Positions 8,482 through 17,470 of a stretch of DNA of 64,000 nucleotides are shown here, piece by piece. Under the pieces are notes generated by a model. It did not search any database, had not been told where the DNA came from, and saw nothing but the letters and a program-made list of their open reading frames with translations. The number at the start of each line of letters is the position of its first letter. The first letter of the stretch is position 1. Both the position numbers and the translations under genes were made by a program. Source of the stretch: Flavobacterium foetidum (lineage in GTDB: Bacteria > Bacteroidota > Bacteroidia > Flavobacteriales > Flavobacteriaceae); assembly GCF_004634245.1 (NCBI RefSeq), contig NZ_SJTF01000002.1, positions 62,001 to 126,000 on the forward strand, read 5' to 3'.

Positions 8482-9441
8482 ATGTTTAAAAAACTTTTTG
8501 GTTCCTTAACTGGAGACAACAAACCTGAAAATCAGAATTACGAAGCTCAATCGACCAACAACGATAACCAAACTGATTATGAAGATACGTATCAGGAAGT
8601 AGAATACGATCCTGAAACGTTGCACGGAACGCATTATTCTGTAGAAGATTTTGATAACGAAGTAGCAGAAAGAGCCGAAGCTTGGATTGCCGATGAACGT
8701 GCAAGCGGTGAAAACCTTGACGAAAAAGACATTCAAAACATTTATTTCAACTATAGAAGAGCAGTTTACACAGAATGGAACAATTGCGATTCTGACCAGA
8801 TGATTCGTTTTGAACATGCAAACTCTTTAAAATATACAGGTGTTCAAACTTCTGGATTTGTAAAAGTAGAAGATAACAACCCGTTTCTTGAGCCTGTTCA
8901 TGGTGTAGATTTAAGAACTTATACCGCAATGTGCCTTAAAATTAGTGCCGGAATCGATTATCTAGAAGTTTGCAGAGCCATGGGACTTGAACCAGCTGTT
9001 TGGGAAGAACTAAACACAATCTGGCCACAGCGTATGGGCGAAGATACTTCGTTTACCGTTACTACTTTATTTGGTCAATATTATGCTGAAAATGTAACCG
9101 TACCGCAATTGGAAAATCTTAACGCCGAAGTTTCTGAAGAAGGTGCTGCCAACTTAGAAAGAATGAAAACAGACCGTTATTTCTACGAAGAACTGGCTGG
9201 AGCAAGACAAGCTGCTTATGAATACGGAATTGACGGTGCACAATGGATTTTGGATAATTTCGGAATCAATTTAGCTGATTTCCAATCTGTGGCTATGCAA
9301 TGGATGACAGAACAAAATCAGAACTGGAATTCAGAAGATATCATCAGATTTTCTGACTACCAGCAGGAAAAACAAAAAGAATATGCTGCAAAATTTGCTG
9401 CTGAACAAGGCGGAAATGTTGCCGATGATGTAAATTTCTAA
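8482..9441 (+). CDS. Acidic hypothetical protein of the SPFH cluster (DUF6620-like)
   Basis: The 319-residue protein is strongly acidic. It begins MFKKLFGSL, then a low-complexity Asn/Asp/Gln/Glu linker (about residues 12-45), then a helical region with repeated aromatic and acidic motifs. There is no signal peptide, membrane helix or known catalytic motif. I believe it corresponds to DUF6620, but only from overall look. The basic MFKKLFG start resembles the MFGLFNKK start of the preceding protein and could be a common membrane- or partner-binding tag. A terminator follows directly. Confidence 0.7.
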   Translation: MFKKLFGSLTGDNKPENQNYEAQSTNNDNQTDYEDTYQEVEYDPETLHGTHYSVEDFDNEVAERAEAWIADERASGENLDEKDIQNIYFNYRRAVYTEWNNCDSDQMIRFEHANSLKYTGVQTSGFVKVEDNNPFLEPVHGVDLRTYTAMCLKISAGIDYLEVCRAMGLEPAVWEELNTIWPQRMGEDTSFTVTTLFGQYYAENVTVPQLENLNAEVSEEGAANLERMKTDRYFYEELAGARQAAYEYGIDGAQWILDNFGINLADFQSVAMQWMTEQNQNWNSEDIIRFSDYQQEKQKEYAAKFAAEQGGNVADDVNF

Positions 9442-9455
9442 TTTACTTTAAGACT

Positions 9456-9492
9456 AAAAAAGCCGGCTTGCAAAAACAAGTCGGATTTTTTT
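9456..9492 (+). terminator. Rho-independent terminator ending the SPFH cluster
   Basis: AAAAAGCCGGCTTG pairs with CAAGTCGGATTTTT (one G-U, one mismatch) and leads into a long T run, 15 bases after the preceding stop. Confidence 0.85.
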
Positions 9493-9533
9493 TCGTTATT
9501 ACTTTCAAATTTTTTTTTAAAAAATAGCAAATA

Positions 9534-10286
9534 ATGGATAACAACAGAATATTCTTTGCCGACGGAGAAAATCCGAAAATGATAGAAGCTTATAAAAAAG
9601 CCCAGGAAACTTTTAAATATTTCTGGAGAGAACTCTCTTGGGAATACAGAAGAATAGTTCCAGCATTGGATGTAGCTTGCGTAAAACTGGCTTTCACTCA
9701 GGAAATTGACGGTGAAACCATTGTAGAACATATGTGGATCAATGATATCAATTTTGACGGCGAAAACATTTATGGCATCCTGATAAATGATCCTGGCGAA
9801 TTGACCAATGTGCAAAACGGAGATGAAATAGCAATTCCGATAAACCAAATCAGCGACTGGCTTTTTGCAACACAAGGCAAAACTTATGGCGGTTTTACGA
9901 TACAAGTTATGCGTTCTGAAATGAGCGAAGCAGAAAGAGAAGAACATGATGCAGCGTGGGGAATGGATTTTGGTGATTACAACGACATTCTGCTTGTTTA
10001 TGAGCAAAAAGAAAAACCAGAAAATCTGACCGAACATCCGATGAGCAAAAACATGAAAGAAAGCCTGATCGAATTTGTGACCAATAATCCCCAAGAAGTA
10101 AGCTCGCAAGACGAAGAAGGGTATACTTTCCTGCACCGCGAAGCAATTGCTGGAAACCAGACATCGGTAGAAGTTTTGCTTGCTTCTGGAGCAGCTAAAA
10201 ATGCGGTAAATCAATACGGCAAAACAGCATACGACTATGCGAAACAATTGCAGTGGGAACATTTATTTCCGTTGCTAGAATCCTAA
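9534..10286 (+). CDS. DUF2314 protein with C-terminal ankyrin repeats
   Basis: The 250-residue protein combines an N-terminal DUF2314 domain (about residues 1-160), with the usual region around KLAFTQEIDGETIVEHMWI and NDPGELTNVQNGDEIAIP, and a short ankyrin section (about 190-248: DEEGYTFLHREAIAGN, then VNQYGKTAYDYAKQL). Ankyrin repeats bind proteins; DUF2314 has no established reaction. The protein looks cytoplasmic. It follows the SPFH-cluster terminator and may be transcribed with the small gene 13 bases downstream. An antisense open frame covering almost the whole gene is a shadow. Confidence 0.8.
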   Translation: MDNNRIFFADGENPKMIEAYKKAQETFKYFWRELSWEYRRIVPALDVACVKLAFTQEIDGETIVEHMWINDINFDGENIYGILINDPGELTNVQNGDEIAIPINQISDWLFATQGKTYGGFTIQVMRSEMSEAEREEHDAAWGMDFGDYNDILLVYEQKEKPENLTEHPMSKNMKESLIEFVTNNPQEVSSQDEEGYTFLHREAIAGNQTSVEVLLASGAAKNAVNQYGKTAYDYAKQLQWEHLFPLLES

Positions 10287-10299
10287 AAAAAATAAAAAA

Positions 10300-10710
10300 A
10301 TGGCGTATTCTTTTTATTCACATTTGGCGTTTCTTCCACCTTCATCAAATGCAGATTTAGCAGTTTTAAAAAATCATCTAGAAACATTTTACGCAAGACC
10401 TGTCATTACAGATAAACCGAAGATTATCTTAAACGGCAAACAGATTACAGTGACTTTTAAAGACGGATATAACTTTTACATTTATTTATCAGAGGAAAAA
10501 CATGTAAATCAAGAAGCTCTGGAAATTGCCGAAGATTTGGAAGAAGATTGGAACGAAAAACCCTTCGATAAAGAAAAACTAAAAGCTTCTAATAAACGTT
10601 TTGAGTTATGGGGAGATCAAGATTTTGATATGGATTATTTTAACGACAGTCTTTTTATAGTAAATCAGATTGAAAAATTCGATGATGTTATAATTTTTCA
10701 AAACCACTAA
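10300..10710 (+). CDS. Small acidic hypothetical protein
   Basis: I do not recognise this 136-residue protein. It is predicted to be soluble and acidic, with alternating strand-like stretches (KIILNGKQITVTFKDGYNFYIYL) and a Glu/Asp-rich helical second half. It begins 13 bases after the DUF2314-ankyrin gene, so the two are probably one unit. Size, charge and company would suit a partner or immunity-type protein, but nothing proves that. Confidence 0.65.
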   Translation: MAYSFYSHLAFLPPSSNADLAVLKNHLETFYARPVITDKPKIILNGKQITVTFKDGYNFYIYLSEEKHVNQEALEIAEDLEEDWNEKPFDKEKLKASNKRFELWGDQDFDMDYFNDSLFIVNQIEKFDDVIIFQNH

Positions 10711-10822
10711 ACAGATTTTTTTAGTAAGCTGGAAATATAAAATAGCAGTTTCGCATTTTTATTTTGAAAGAATTTTAACGCAATTATTTTAATAACTTTA
10801 TATTTCTCAAATCTTAAAAGTT

Positions 10823-11734
10823 ATGAAAGAAGTATGTATTGTTGAGTTTCCATCAAACTTAGGTTTAAAACAACCCGAACCGGGAAAGGCCCCTGGAGTT
10901 AATCGTTTGCCTGATTGGTTGTGGAAACATAATCTTCATACTTTGATTAATCCAAAAAGCGTTAAAAGACTTGATGCTCCAAAATATTCTAATAAAATTG
11001 ATGCCGCAACAAAAGTTTTAAACGCCGACTCGCTGGTAAGTTATGCCCGCGAACAAGCGTACTTAATCAATAATTTACTAAGCCAGAATAAGTTCCCTTT
11101 TGTTTTGGGTGGTGACTGCAGCATACTTTTAGGAACTGCAATAGCCCTAAAGCAAAAAGGAAATTACGGCTTATTTTATCTTGACGGACATACCGATTTT
11201 ATGGATGTTTCTTTGTCTGAAACTGGCGGTGCTGGTGGTTTGGCAGCTTCATTAGTAACCGGAAAAGGCCCAGAAAAACTAAGCAACATTCTAAATCTGC
11301 ATCCTTACATAAAAGAAGAAAATCTTTGGTGCGCGGGCAATCGTGAATATGACGATCAATACGAAAACGAAATCAGGAAGTCGGCCGCCACTTACGTAAG
11401 TCTGCGAGAACTTAGAAAAAGAGGCATCCGAAATGCTGCAACGCTGTTTCTTAATGAAGTAGAGGAAAAAAATCTGGATGGTTTCTGGCTTCATATCGAT
11501 GTAGACGTTCTAAACGACCAGATTATGCCTTGCGTGGACAGCAGAACACCAGACGGCTTGACGTATGACGAATTTAACGAATTGAATTCTTACTTGTTTA
11601 AAAGTCCAAAACTTGTGGGGCTTGAAATTACAATCTTGGATCCCGATCTAGATCCTACAGGACTATATACCAAAGAATTTGTCAATAATTTATGCAGCAC
11701 GTTTAAAAAATACTACAATAATACTATCTACTAA
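10823..11734 (+). CDS. Arginase/agmatinase-superfamily hydrolase (GGDCS variant)
   Basis: The 303-residue protein has the ureohydrolase fold motifs in order: GGDCS (96-100), DGHTD (121-125), HIDVD (224-228) and a late acidic site (GLEITILDPD). Aspartates and histidines matching the binuclear manganese ligands are present (D121, H123, D125, D226, D228). The first ligand position, His in GGDHS of arginase and agmatinase, is Cys99. Arginase-family members with GGDCS exist, but their substrates are not settled. The reaction is probably hydrolysis of a guanidino or amidino compound; arginine should not be assumed. Confidence 0.85.
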   Translation: MKEVCIVEFPSNLGLKQPEPGKAPGVNRLPDWLWKHNLHTLINPKSVKRLDAPKYSNKIDAATKVLNADSLVSYAREQAYLINNLLSQNKFPFVLGGDCSILLGTAIALKQKGNYGLFYLDGHTDFMDVSLSETGGAGGLAASLVTGKGPEKLSNILNLHPYIKEENLWCAGNREYDDQYENEIRKSAATYVSLRELRKRGIRNAATLFLNEVEEKNLDGFWLHIDVDVLNDQIMPCVDSRTPDGLTYDEFNELNSYLFKSPKLVGLEITILDPDLDPTGLYTKEFVNNLCSTFKKYYNNTIY

Positions 11735-11770
11735 TTAAGGCGTTATTTATTCAAATTCGAATCAATCGTC

Positions 11771-12538
11771 ATGCATCCGAAAATACAACTTAAAAATATG
11801 ATCAAAGATTTAGGACACCATTTTAAAATCATAGACAATAAAATGATACTGCAGTTTGAAGACGAAGTTTTCCGAAAGTATTATAAAGATATTGACTTTG
11901 AAAGTTTTGAATTGATACAAAGCAATGATTCTACGCACCATTACTTTAAGGACAAAACGAAAGTGTACATTTCCAGTTATATGTGTGGTTTTGCTATATT
12001 AGAAAATGCAAATCCAGCAAGTTTTAGAATTCTCGATTTTGAAAAAGGTTTTACAGCCGATGATTCCAATTATTTTTACTTTGATGAACGACTTCCGTAC
12101 GACCTGTCAAAAGCAGAAATTCTGAACCATCATTATATAAAAGCAAATCAAAAAATCTATAGCGGTTATACAAAAGAAATAATTGATGTTGATGTTGAAA
12201 GCTTTACGATTCTGCACCCCGATTTGATTGAAAACATTTCTAAAGACAAAAATCATGTTTATTTTCGAAATGATATTATTGAAGATGCAGACCCTGCAAG
12301 TTTTCGTTTTTTAGAAAACTGTGTTAACGGTCAGGAGTATTACCAAGAATGCGACAATGCATTTTATGCTGTAGATGCTAATTTTGCTTGGTTTGTGAGA
12401 ACGATTAGTAAAGAAGTAAAAAAAATTAAAAGCAAAAGCCTCAGCAGTTTTCATTTTAAAGTAATTGACGAGCAAGGTTACGCTTTTGACAATGAATACC
12501 AATATTATTTTGGCAAAAGAACGAAACGAACTTCGTAA
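11771..12538 (+). CDS. DKNYY-type repeat protein
   Basis: The 255-residue protein contains several imperfect copies of a strand-turn motif of the form sKDknhVYF...i..aDpaSFr.L, best seen at about residues 155-185 (SKDKNHVYFRNDIIEDADPASFRFL) in shortened form as KDKNHVYF and DPASFRFL. This is the DKNYY pattern, whose function is unknown. No signal peptide or membrane helix is present. It sits 21 bases before a GNAT gene. Confidence 0.7.
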   Translation: MHPKIQLKNMIKDLGHHFKIIDNKMILQFEDEVFRKYYKDIDFESFELIQSNDSTHHYFKDKTKVYISSYMCGFAILENANPASFRILDFEKGFTADDSNYFYFDERLPYDLSKAEILNHHYIKANQKIYSGYTKEIIDVDVESFTILHPDLIENISKDKNHVYFRNDIIEDADPASFRFLENCVNGQEYYQECDNAFYAVDANFAWFVRTISKEVKKIKSKSLSSFHFKVIDEQGYAFDNEYQYYFGKRTKRTS

Positions 12539-12559
12539 CAAAACCGATTCAGAACAGAA

Positions 12560-12994
12560 ATGATTATTACAGAAGCCAGAAACAGCGATTTTCCGTATTT
12601 AAGGACACTATTCTTAAACGAAAGGATTGCAACATTTTCATGGCTCGATACGGCAAAATTCAAATTAGAAGATTTCGACAAAGAAACACAGGGAGAACTT
12701 ATTCTGATCGTTATTTTAGATGAAAAGCCAGTTGGTTTTATCTCAATCTGGATACCCAATAACTTCATTCATCACTTGTACATCCAGCAGCAATACCAAA
12801 ATACTGGTCTTGCAACTGCGTTATTGAAAACCGCAATCGAAAAAACAAAGTTGCCTATTCGTTTAAAATGCCTGGTGAAAAACACCAAAGCCGTTAATTT
12901 TTACCGCAGAAAAGGCTTTATTGAAAAAAGCAAAGGCCAATCTCCTAATGGGGAATATATTTTGTTTGAATTGACAAAAAATACTTTACTTTAG
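12560..12994 (+). CDS. GNAT-family N-acetyltransferase
   Basis: The 144-residue protein has the GNAT fold: a central strand with an acceptor-like region (GFISIWIPNNFIHHLYI), followed by the acetyl-CoA loop QYQNTGLATALLKTAI, which fits the Q/RxxGxG/A pattern, and a C-terminal NFYRRKGF motif. It presumably moves an acetyl group from acetyl-CoA to an unknown small amine or protein terminus. The start lies 21 bases after the DKNYY gene. Confidence 0.88.
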   Translation: MIITEARNSDFPYLRTLFLNERIATFSWLDTAKFKLEDFDKETQGELILIVILDEKPVGFISIWIPNNFIHHLYIQQQYQNTGLATALLKTAIEKTKLPIRLKCLVKNTKAVNFYRRKGFIEKSKGQSPNGEYILFELTKNTLL

Positions 12995-13049
12995 ATTTTA
13001 GAATATACTATTCGAACGCCCAAAATAAATCTAACAAATTAACCAAAGA

Positions 13050-13658
13050 ATGAACGCGACAGAAATACCAATCGATCTGAAAGAATTGCTTGAAAATGAA
13101 AAAACAGATTTTATTATAAAGGCAAAACGTCACGAACCGCTCAGAAAATCAGTGGGTGGCGTATTTATAGGACTTGCAATGTGTGCTTTTATTAGCATGT
13201 TTGTATTTGCTTTTTTCAGTGAATTATTCGAGCAGGAAGAAGTTTATTTCGAAAGCAATAATTCAGAATTAATTTTGCCGGGACTTATCATTTTTGTCTT
13301 ACTGTCGGCAGGAATCTATGTACTTATTTCCGGAATTATTTCTTTGTTTAAAGAAGGAGGTTATTTTGTTGGTACCGAAACTAGATTGATTCATTTCCGC
13401 AAAGGGAAAACCACTATAACAGACTGGGAACAGTTTACCGGAAATGTAAAAATTAAAGCCAAAAACAATTTTGGAGATTTAGAATATCAATTAAGAACAG
13501 GTAAAACTGAAAGTAGAAAAAATGGTCCTGATGTTTTTGTTCCAGATATTATCTACATTGCCGCAATCGAAAATGTATATGAGATTGAAAGAAAATGCAA
13601 AATAAGAATTAAAGAAAATGATCCAACTCCGGCTGTTGCAGCAAGTCAAGAAATGTAA
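13050..13658 (+). CDS. Two-helix membrane protein with PH-like C-terminal domain
   Basis: The 202-residue protein has two transmembrane segments (about residues 32-53 and 73-94), a short extracytoplasmic loop between them, and a C-terminal soluble part rich in beta strands (TRLIHFRKGKTTITDWEQFTGNVKIK), which resembles bacterial PH-like domains. Function unknown. It is one of a run of unrelated small plus-strand genes with 20-60-base gaps. Confidence 0.7.
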   Translation: MNATEIPIDLKELLENEKTDFIIKAKRHEPLRKSVGGVFIGLAMCAFISMFVFAFFSELFEQEEVYFESNNSELILPGLIIFVLLSAGIYVLISGIISLFKEGGYFVGTETRLIHFRKGKTTITDWEQFTGNVKIKAKNNFGDLEYQLRTGKTESRKNGPDVFVPDIIYIAAIENVYEIERKCKIRIKENDPTPAVAASQEM

Positions 13659-13705
13659 TTTGCAGCATCAGCTGATTTAATTTTCATATCTAAATTAAAG
13701 AAATC

Positions 13706-14095
13706 ATGAACGAGGAAATCAAAGCTTATAACGACACGCAAAATAAGGAAGATAAGGAGATTTGTAATTTGCTGGCATTTGAAATTAATGATGCACTGAA
13801 CGAAGCAGAAAGTAAAATCTGGCACAGACATCCGGTTTGGTTCTTAGACGGAAATCCGATTGTGGGTTACAGCAAACTTAAAGATTCTGTGAGATTATTA
13901 TTTTGGAGCGGACAGTCATTTGATGAAGAAAAACTCCAAAACGAAGGTTCTTTTAAAGCAGCAGAAATGCGCTACACTTCTGCGTCGCAGATCAATAAAG
14001 ATGATTTAAAGCGCTGGCTCAAAAAAGGAAAAGAAATTCAGTGGGATTATAAAAACATTGTCAAACGCAAAGGAGTTTTACTTCGATTAAAATAA
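13706..14095 (+). CDS. DUF1801-family protein (copy 1)
   Basis: The 129-residue protein has the DUF1801/YdhG-like pattern, with a helical start and a core around HPVWFLDGNPIVGYS...VRLLFWSG, ending in a lysine-rich tail. Two more members of the family lie at 20877-21299 and 24537-24905. The family adopts a small iron-chaperone/frataxin-like fold, but its biochemistry is not settled. Confidence 0.75.
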   Translation: MNEEIKAYNDTQNKEDKEICNLLAFEINDALNEAESKIWHRHPVWFLDGNPIVGYSKLKDSVRLLFWSGQSFDEEKLQNEGSFKAAEMRYTSASQINKDDLKRWLKKGKEIQWDYKNIVKRKGVLLRLK

Positions 14096-14122
14096 ATACT
14101 ATTCAAAAAACTATATTTAATA

Positions 14123-14851
14123 ATGAAACTATTCACGCCGATTACCTTTATTTTTTTTACATTAATTTCCTTTTCACAAACAAAAATGCGTTCTATAAAA
14201 GAATTAAGCAGTCCTGATACGGGATGGAAAACCGTAAAAGAATGGATTGACAATGCCAAAAACAAAGTCGAAGTCTTGCCAGCCGAAACGCAAAAAGCTT
14301 CAGACGCGCTTTACCAAACACAAGCTCCTGCTAGTACTGCTCTTGGCGCAGTTGTGTACAAAACAGGAGGAATATTAGTTGACAACGGCTGGATTAGAAT
14401 TTTAGGTTCAGGAAGTCCAAAATTAAACCGAAGCCTTCCGGAATGGAACAAAGGCAAAGCTACAAAAACTGGCGAAAAAGCAGCTTTTCTTCTCGTTGCA
14501 GACGATGCCCTCGGCGGTTTCTATCTGCTGAATTATGGCGGACTTGGAAAAGATATAGACAAGATGTATTATTTTTCGCCTGACAATCTTCAATATGAAC
14601 CACTAGAAATTAGCTATGCTGAGTTTTTACTGTTCTGCTTTAACAACGATTTAGACAAATACTACGAAGGAAGCAGATGGGAAGGCTGGAAAACAGAAAT
14701 CCTGAAACTGGAAGGAGATAAAGTTTTCAATTTTTACCCTTTCCTTTGGTCAGAAGAAGCTTCTGACATCAATAAAACATCCAGAAAAATTATTCCCGTT
14801 GAAGAGCAATATGGTTTCAATGTCGAAATCAAAAAACAAATGGGCATTTAA
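14123..14851 (+). CDS. Secreted DUF2625 protein
   Basis: The 242-residue protein begins with a signal peptide (MKLFTPITFIFFTLISFS, cleavage near residue 18-20). It continues with the DUF2625 domain, recognised from the stretches LGAVVYKTGGILVDNGWIRI, LGSGSPKLNR and ADDALGGFYLLNYGG. It should act in the periplasm or outside the cell; DUF2625 has no known activity. Its transcript is probably ended by the terminator nested in the inverted repeat just downstream. Confidence 0.85.
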   Translation: MKLFTPITFIFFTLISFSQTKMRSIKELSSPDTGWKTVKEWIDNAKNKVEVLPAETQKASDALYQTQAPASTALGAVVYKTGGILVDNGWIRILGSGSPKLNRSLPEWNKGKATKTGEKAAFLLVADDALGGFYLLNYGGLGKDIDKMYYFSPDNLQYEPLEISYAEFLLFCFNNDLDKYYEGSRWEGWKTEILKLEGDKVFNFYPFLWSEEASDINKTSRKIIPVEEQYGFNVEIKKQMGI

Positions 14852-14860
14852 TTTTTTTTC

Positions 14861-14954
14861 TGCCGCTAAGGCGCTAAGACACAAAGATATTTTGAAGAAC
14901 GCACTGTTGTGCGTTTTTTATATAAAAACTTTGTGTCTTAGCGCCTTAGCGGCA
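14861..14954. repeat. Long inverted repeat with perfect 26-base arms, family B
   Basis: The left arm 14861-14886 (TGCCGCTAAGGCGCTAAGAC...) and the right arm 14929-14954 are perfect reverse complements over 26 bases. The 42-base loop carries its own terminator hairpin. The element fills the space between two convergent genes. Half-copies of the same sequence (GCCGCTAAGGC, CTTAGC) occur at 44503-44520 and around 31370-31405. Confidence 0.9.
14898..14919. terminator. Terminator hairpin nested inside the family B repeat
   Basis: AACGCAC-tgtt-GTGCGTT is a perfect 7-base-pair stem followed by TTTTTA, and lies in the loop of the 26-base inverted repeat. It ends the DUF2625 transcript; the flanking long arms could stop convergent transcription of the carboxypeptidase gene. 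Confidence 0.75.
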
Positions 14955-14965
14955 AAACCCTCAAA

Positions 14966-17470
14966 TTAGTTTACTAAAAACAACGCATTGCTGAATAGCA
15001 GAATTCCGTTTTCCCAGAAACCTCTGAACAGCGGATTGTCCATCATGTAAATTACAGATCCATCTCCTTTTTTGTCTACGGCAAAACTTACGGTTTCGTT
15101 GAGTTTCTTTTTTATATCATTCCCAACAAATCCATAGCTCAAATATCCCTTCGGAATGTAAACTGCATTTACAGCATTCTTAAGCAATGAAAAAGATCTT
15201 TCGTTGGTCTTAAGACTAAAATACGTATTACCCAAGCCAAAAGCCAGCGGGTAAGTCTTATCCAGTTTATTCTCAATAATAGCTCCCGGAATAGATCCAG
15301 AGATTGTACGTCGTTCAGTACCTTCATAATCCAAAAATCTTTTTTTCAGTTCGAGTTCTTTTTCTTCTTTCTCAGACTTTTCCTTGTCTTCTTTGCTGGC
15401 AAACAGACTCAAAGCATAACCTTCCCTATCCTGAAAAAGAGAAATTGCATTGCTCATTGCAATAACCTTACCTCCGTTTTTAATCCATTCGTCTAGTTGT
15501 TTTTTCTGGTCTTCAGACAAATCGTAATTACCGTCAGAAAGAATCAAAGTATTGTATTGATACAATTTTACCCTGTTTAAATTCGAAGTTTCTACGATAC
15601 TTACCGGATATGCAATTGTTTCATCAAGATAAAACCAGTTAGCTCCAAATTCGGTTGAAGCGATTCCTTTTCCGGAAAGCATTAAAATTTTAGGCGCTTT
15701 TAAAAGAACAAAATTCTCGCCCCCGATATCCTTAGAATTTACAGAAAATCCGGTTGTAATAAAGTTATAATCGCTTTTGATTTTGATAATCTCGCTGACT
15801 GTTTTCTCAAAATCTACCGTTTTAGGATTATCCGCTTTACTGATTATCAATCCGCCGGGTTCAATTTCGGTAGTTCCAAAAACTGCCTTTTTCATGGCAG
15901 AGCGCACTTTTATTCCCGCCTGATGCAGACGCGACAGAACCTGTGCCGAAATCCTGTTGTTCCAAGGAACGTAAAAAGCGTACACATTTGCTGGAATATT
16001 TTTGGTTGCAATCTCTACACTATTTTTAGTCTTAATCTGCAAATTGTTTTTAACAGCGTAGCCTTCTGTACCGTATGCCAGCGGCAATGCCCAAGCCGTG
16101 ATATCATAAGACAAACTATCATTCAGTTTCTGATTGGGTTCAAAAAGCACTTGTGCAAGAACCGATCTTGGCTGATCGGCTTTAATAATTAAGTCGTTTG
16201 GTTCTATTTTAAAACTTACATTTTTTTTTGTCTGATAATGAAACCCCGATTCGTTTGCTGCAGCATCTGCAAAAGCATATTCAATATTATTTTTTCGAAG
16301 CATTTCTGTAAGCTGTTCCAGTTTCGCATTATTCTTCAAAACATAGGTCTGATAAACGCCTTTGGCTTTTTTTCTCGCATTCAGATGAAAATCTCTAAAA
16401 CCTTTCAAAAGCACATCTCTTTGTGCAGCAGCGCTTTCAACCACCGTAAGTACCGTGGTGGCATGATGAGTCAAACGATCTTTTATGGTTACGTTTGCAC
16501 CGTTCTCCATCGTAACTTCTCGACCCGCTCCTATTCCGCCCTGCTCTACAGTAAGACCTACTGCTCCATTGTAAGTTGGATAGGTATCGCCATAACTCGG
16601 ATAAAAAAGATCAAAACGTTCTCTCGTATTGTACATCCAATTATTCTGATCAAATTTTGCTGCAATGTTTTTTCCTAAAACCGTATAAAAATCTCTTTGA
16701 TACTTTTCTATAAACTCATGCAGCGGTTCTGCTGCGGGAGGAAAAAAATAAGGCGAATTGTAACTCATCTCATGAACATCTGTATGTACCTGAGGCATCC
16801 ATTGATTGTAAAGTTTCAATCGCTGTACCGATTCTGCTTGTGTCTGCCAAGCCCAGTCCCGATTTAAATCAAAAAGATAGTGGTTATATCTTCCTCCAGG
16901 CCAAACTTCCATATGTTCTCTGTCATACAGGCCTGGATGCGTTTTTTTTCCTGAAATTTCGCGCAACCAATTTCCGTACCTAGAATATCCGTCAGGATTA
17001 ATGCAGGGATCTAAAACTACGATGGTGTTTTGAAGCCATTTTTTACTGTTTTCGTTGGATGGATTCAGCAATTCGTAGGCTACAGTCATGGCGCTTTCAG
17101 TTCCGGCAAACTCGTTTCCGTGAACATTAAAACTCAGCCAAACAATAATTTTCCCGTCGGCTTCGGCAAACTTCTGATTCGAAAGTCCGATAGAGGCTAA
17201 ATTATTATTTCTAATTTTTTCGAGATTATTAAGATTTTCAGGCTCAGAAATAAAATAAACATTCAGATTACGTTGTTCGTTGGTCTGGCCATATTGTTGT
17301 TTTTTAATGAATTGCGATTGTTCGGTGAGATATTTAAAATACTCTTCAACCTGATGATAATAGCTGATTTGTTTTCCGTAATTCGGAAGAAATTCTGATG
17401 GAGCTTTTAATTGTGCAAAAACAGAAAAAGAAGCCGTAAACAGCAAAACCGCGGCGTAGATTTTTTTCAT
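14966..17470 (-). CDS. Secreted M14-family zinc carboxypeptidase
   Basis: The 834-residue protein starts with a signal peptide (MKKIYAAVLLFTASFSVFAQ). The M14 peptidase domain (about residues 30-370) has the zinc motif H117-x-x-E120 in NVHGNEFAG, a later HTDVHE segment with the likely third ligand, and LTVEQGG with the catalytic glutamate. The long C-terminal part includes a class-I glutamine-amidotransferase-like segment (around LILSDGNYDLSEDQKKQLDEWIKNGG). This layout occurs in flavobacterial secreted peptidases of about 830 residues. The gene stands alone on the minus strand between two plus-strand blocks and probably supplies peptides for growth. Confidence 0.9.
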   Translation of the reverse strand: MKKIYAAVLLFTASFSVFAQLKAPSEFLPNYGKQISYYHQVEEYFKYLTEQSQFIKKQQYGQTNEQRNLNVYFISEPENLNNLEKIRNNNLASIGLSNQKFAEADGKIIVWLSFNVHGNEFAGTESAMTVAYELLNPSNENSKKWLQNTIVVLDPCINPDGYSRYGNWLREISGKKTHPGLYDREHMEVWPGGRYNHYLFDLNRDWAWQTQAESVQRLKLYNQWMPQVHTDVHEMSYNSPYFFPPAAEPLHEFIEKYQRDFYTVLGKNIAAKFDQNNWMYNTRERFDLFYPSYGDTYPTYNGAVGLTVEQGGIGAGREVTMENGANVTIKDRLTHHATTVLTVVESAAAQRDVLLKGFRDFHLNARKKAKGVYQTYVLKNNAKLEQLTEMLRKNNIEYAFADAAANESGFHYQTKKNVSFKIEPNDLIIKADQPRSVLAQVLFEPNQKLNDSLSYDITAWALPLAYGTEGYAVKNNLQIKTKNSVEIATKNIPANVYAFYVPWNNRISAQVLSRLHQAGIKVRSAMKKAVFGTTEIEPGGLIISKADNPKTVDFEKTVSEIIKIKSDYNFITTGFSVNSKDIGGENFVLLKAPKILMLSGKGIASTEFGANWFYLDETIAYPVSIVETSNLNRVKLYQYNTLILSDGNYDLSEDQKKQLDEWIKNGGKVIAMSNAISLFQDREGYALSLFASKEDKEKSEKEEKELELKKRFLDYEGTERRTISGSIPGAIIENKLDKTYPLAFGLGNTYFSLKTNERSFSLLKNAVNAVYIPKGYLSYGFVGNDIKKKLNETVSFAVDKKGDGSVIYMMDNPLFRGFWENGILLFSNALFLVN

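Noticed and set aside
9438..10262. 274-codon minus-strand frame
   Set aside because: It is antisense to the DUF2314-ankyrin gene, rich in Phe/Cys/Ser as expected of a shadow of an A-rich gene, and has no domain.
14123..14851. Toxin/immunity interpretation of DUF2625 and neighbours
   Set aside because: No secretion-system, Rhs or polymorphic-toxin domain is nearby, and a signal peptide on a single conserved domain is enough to explain the gene.
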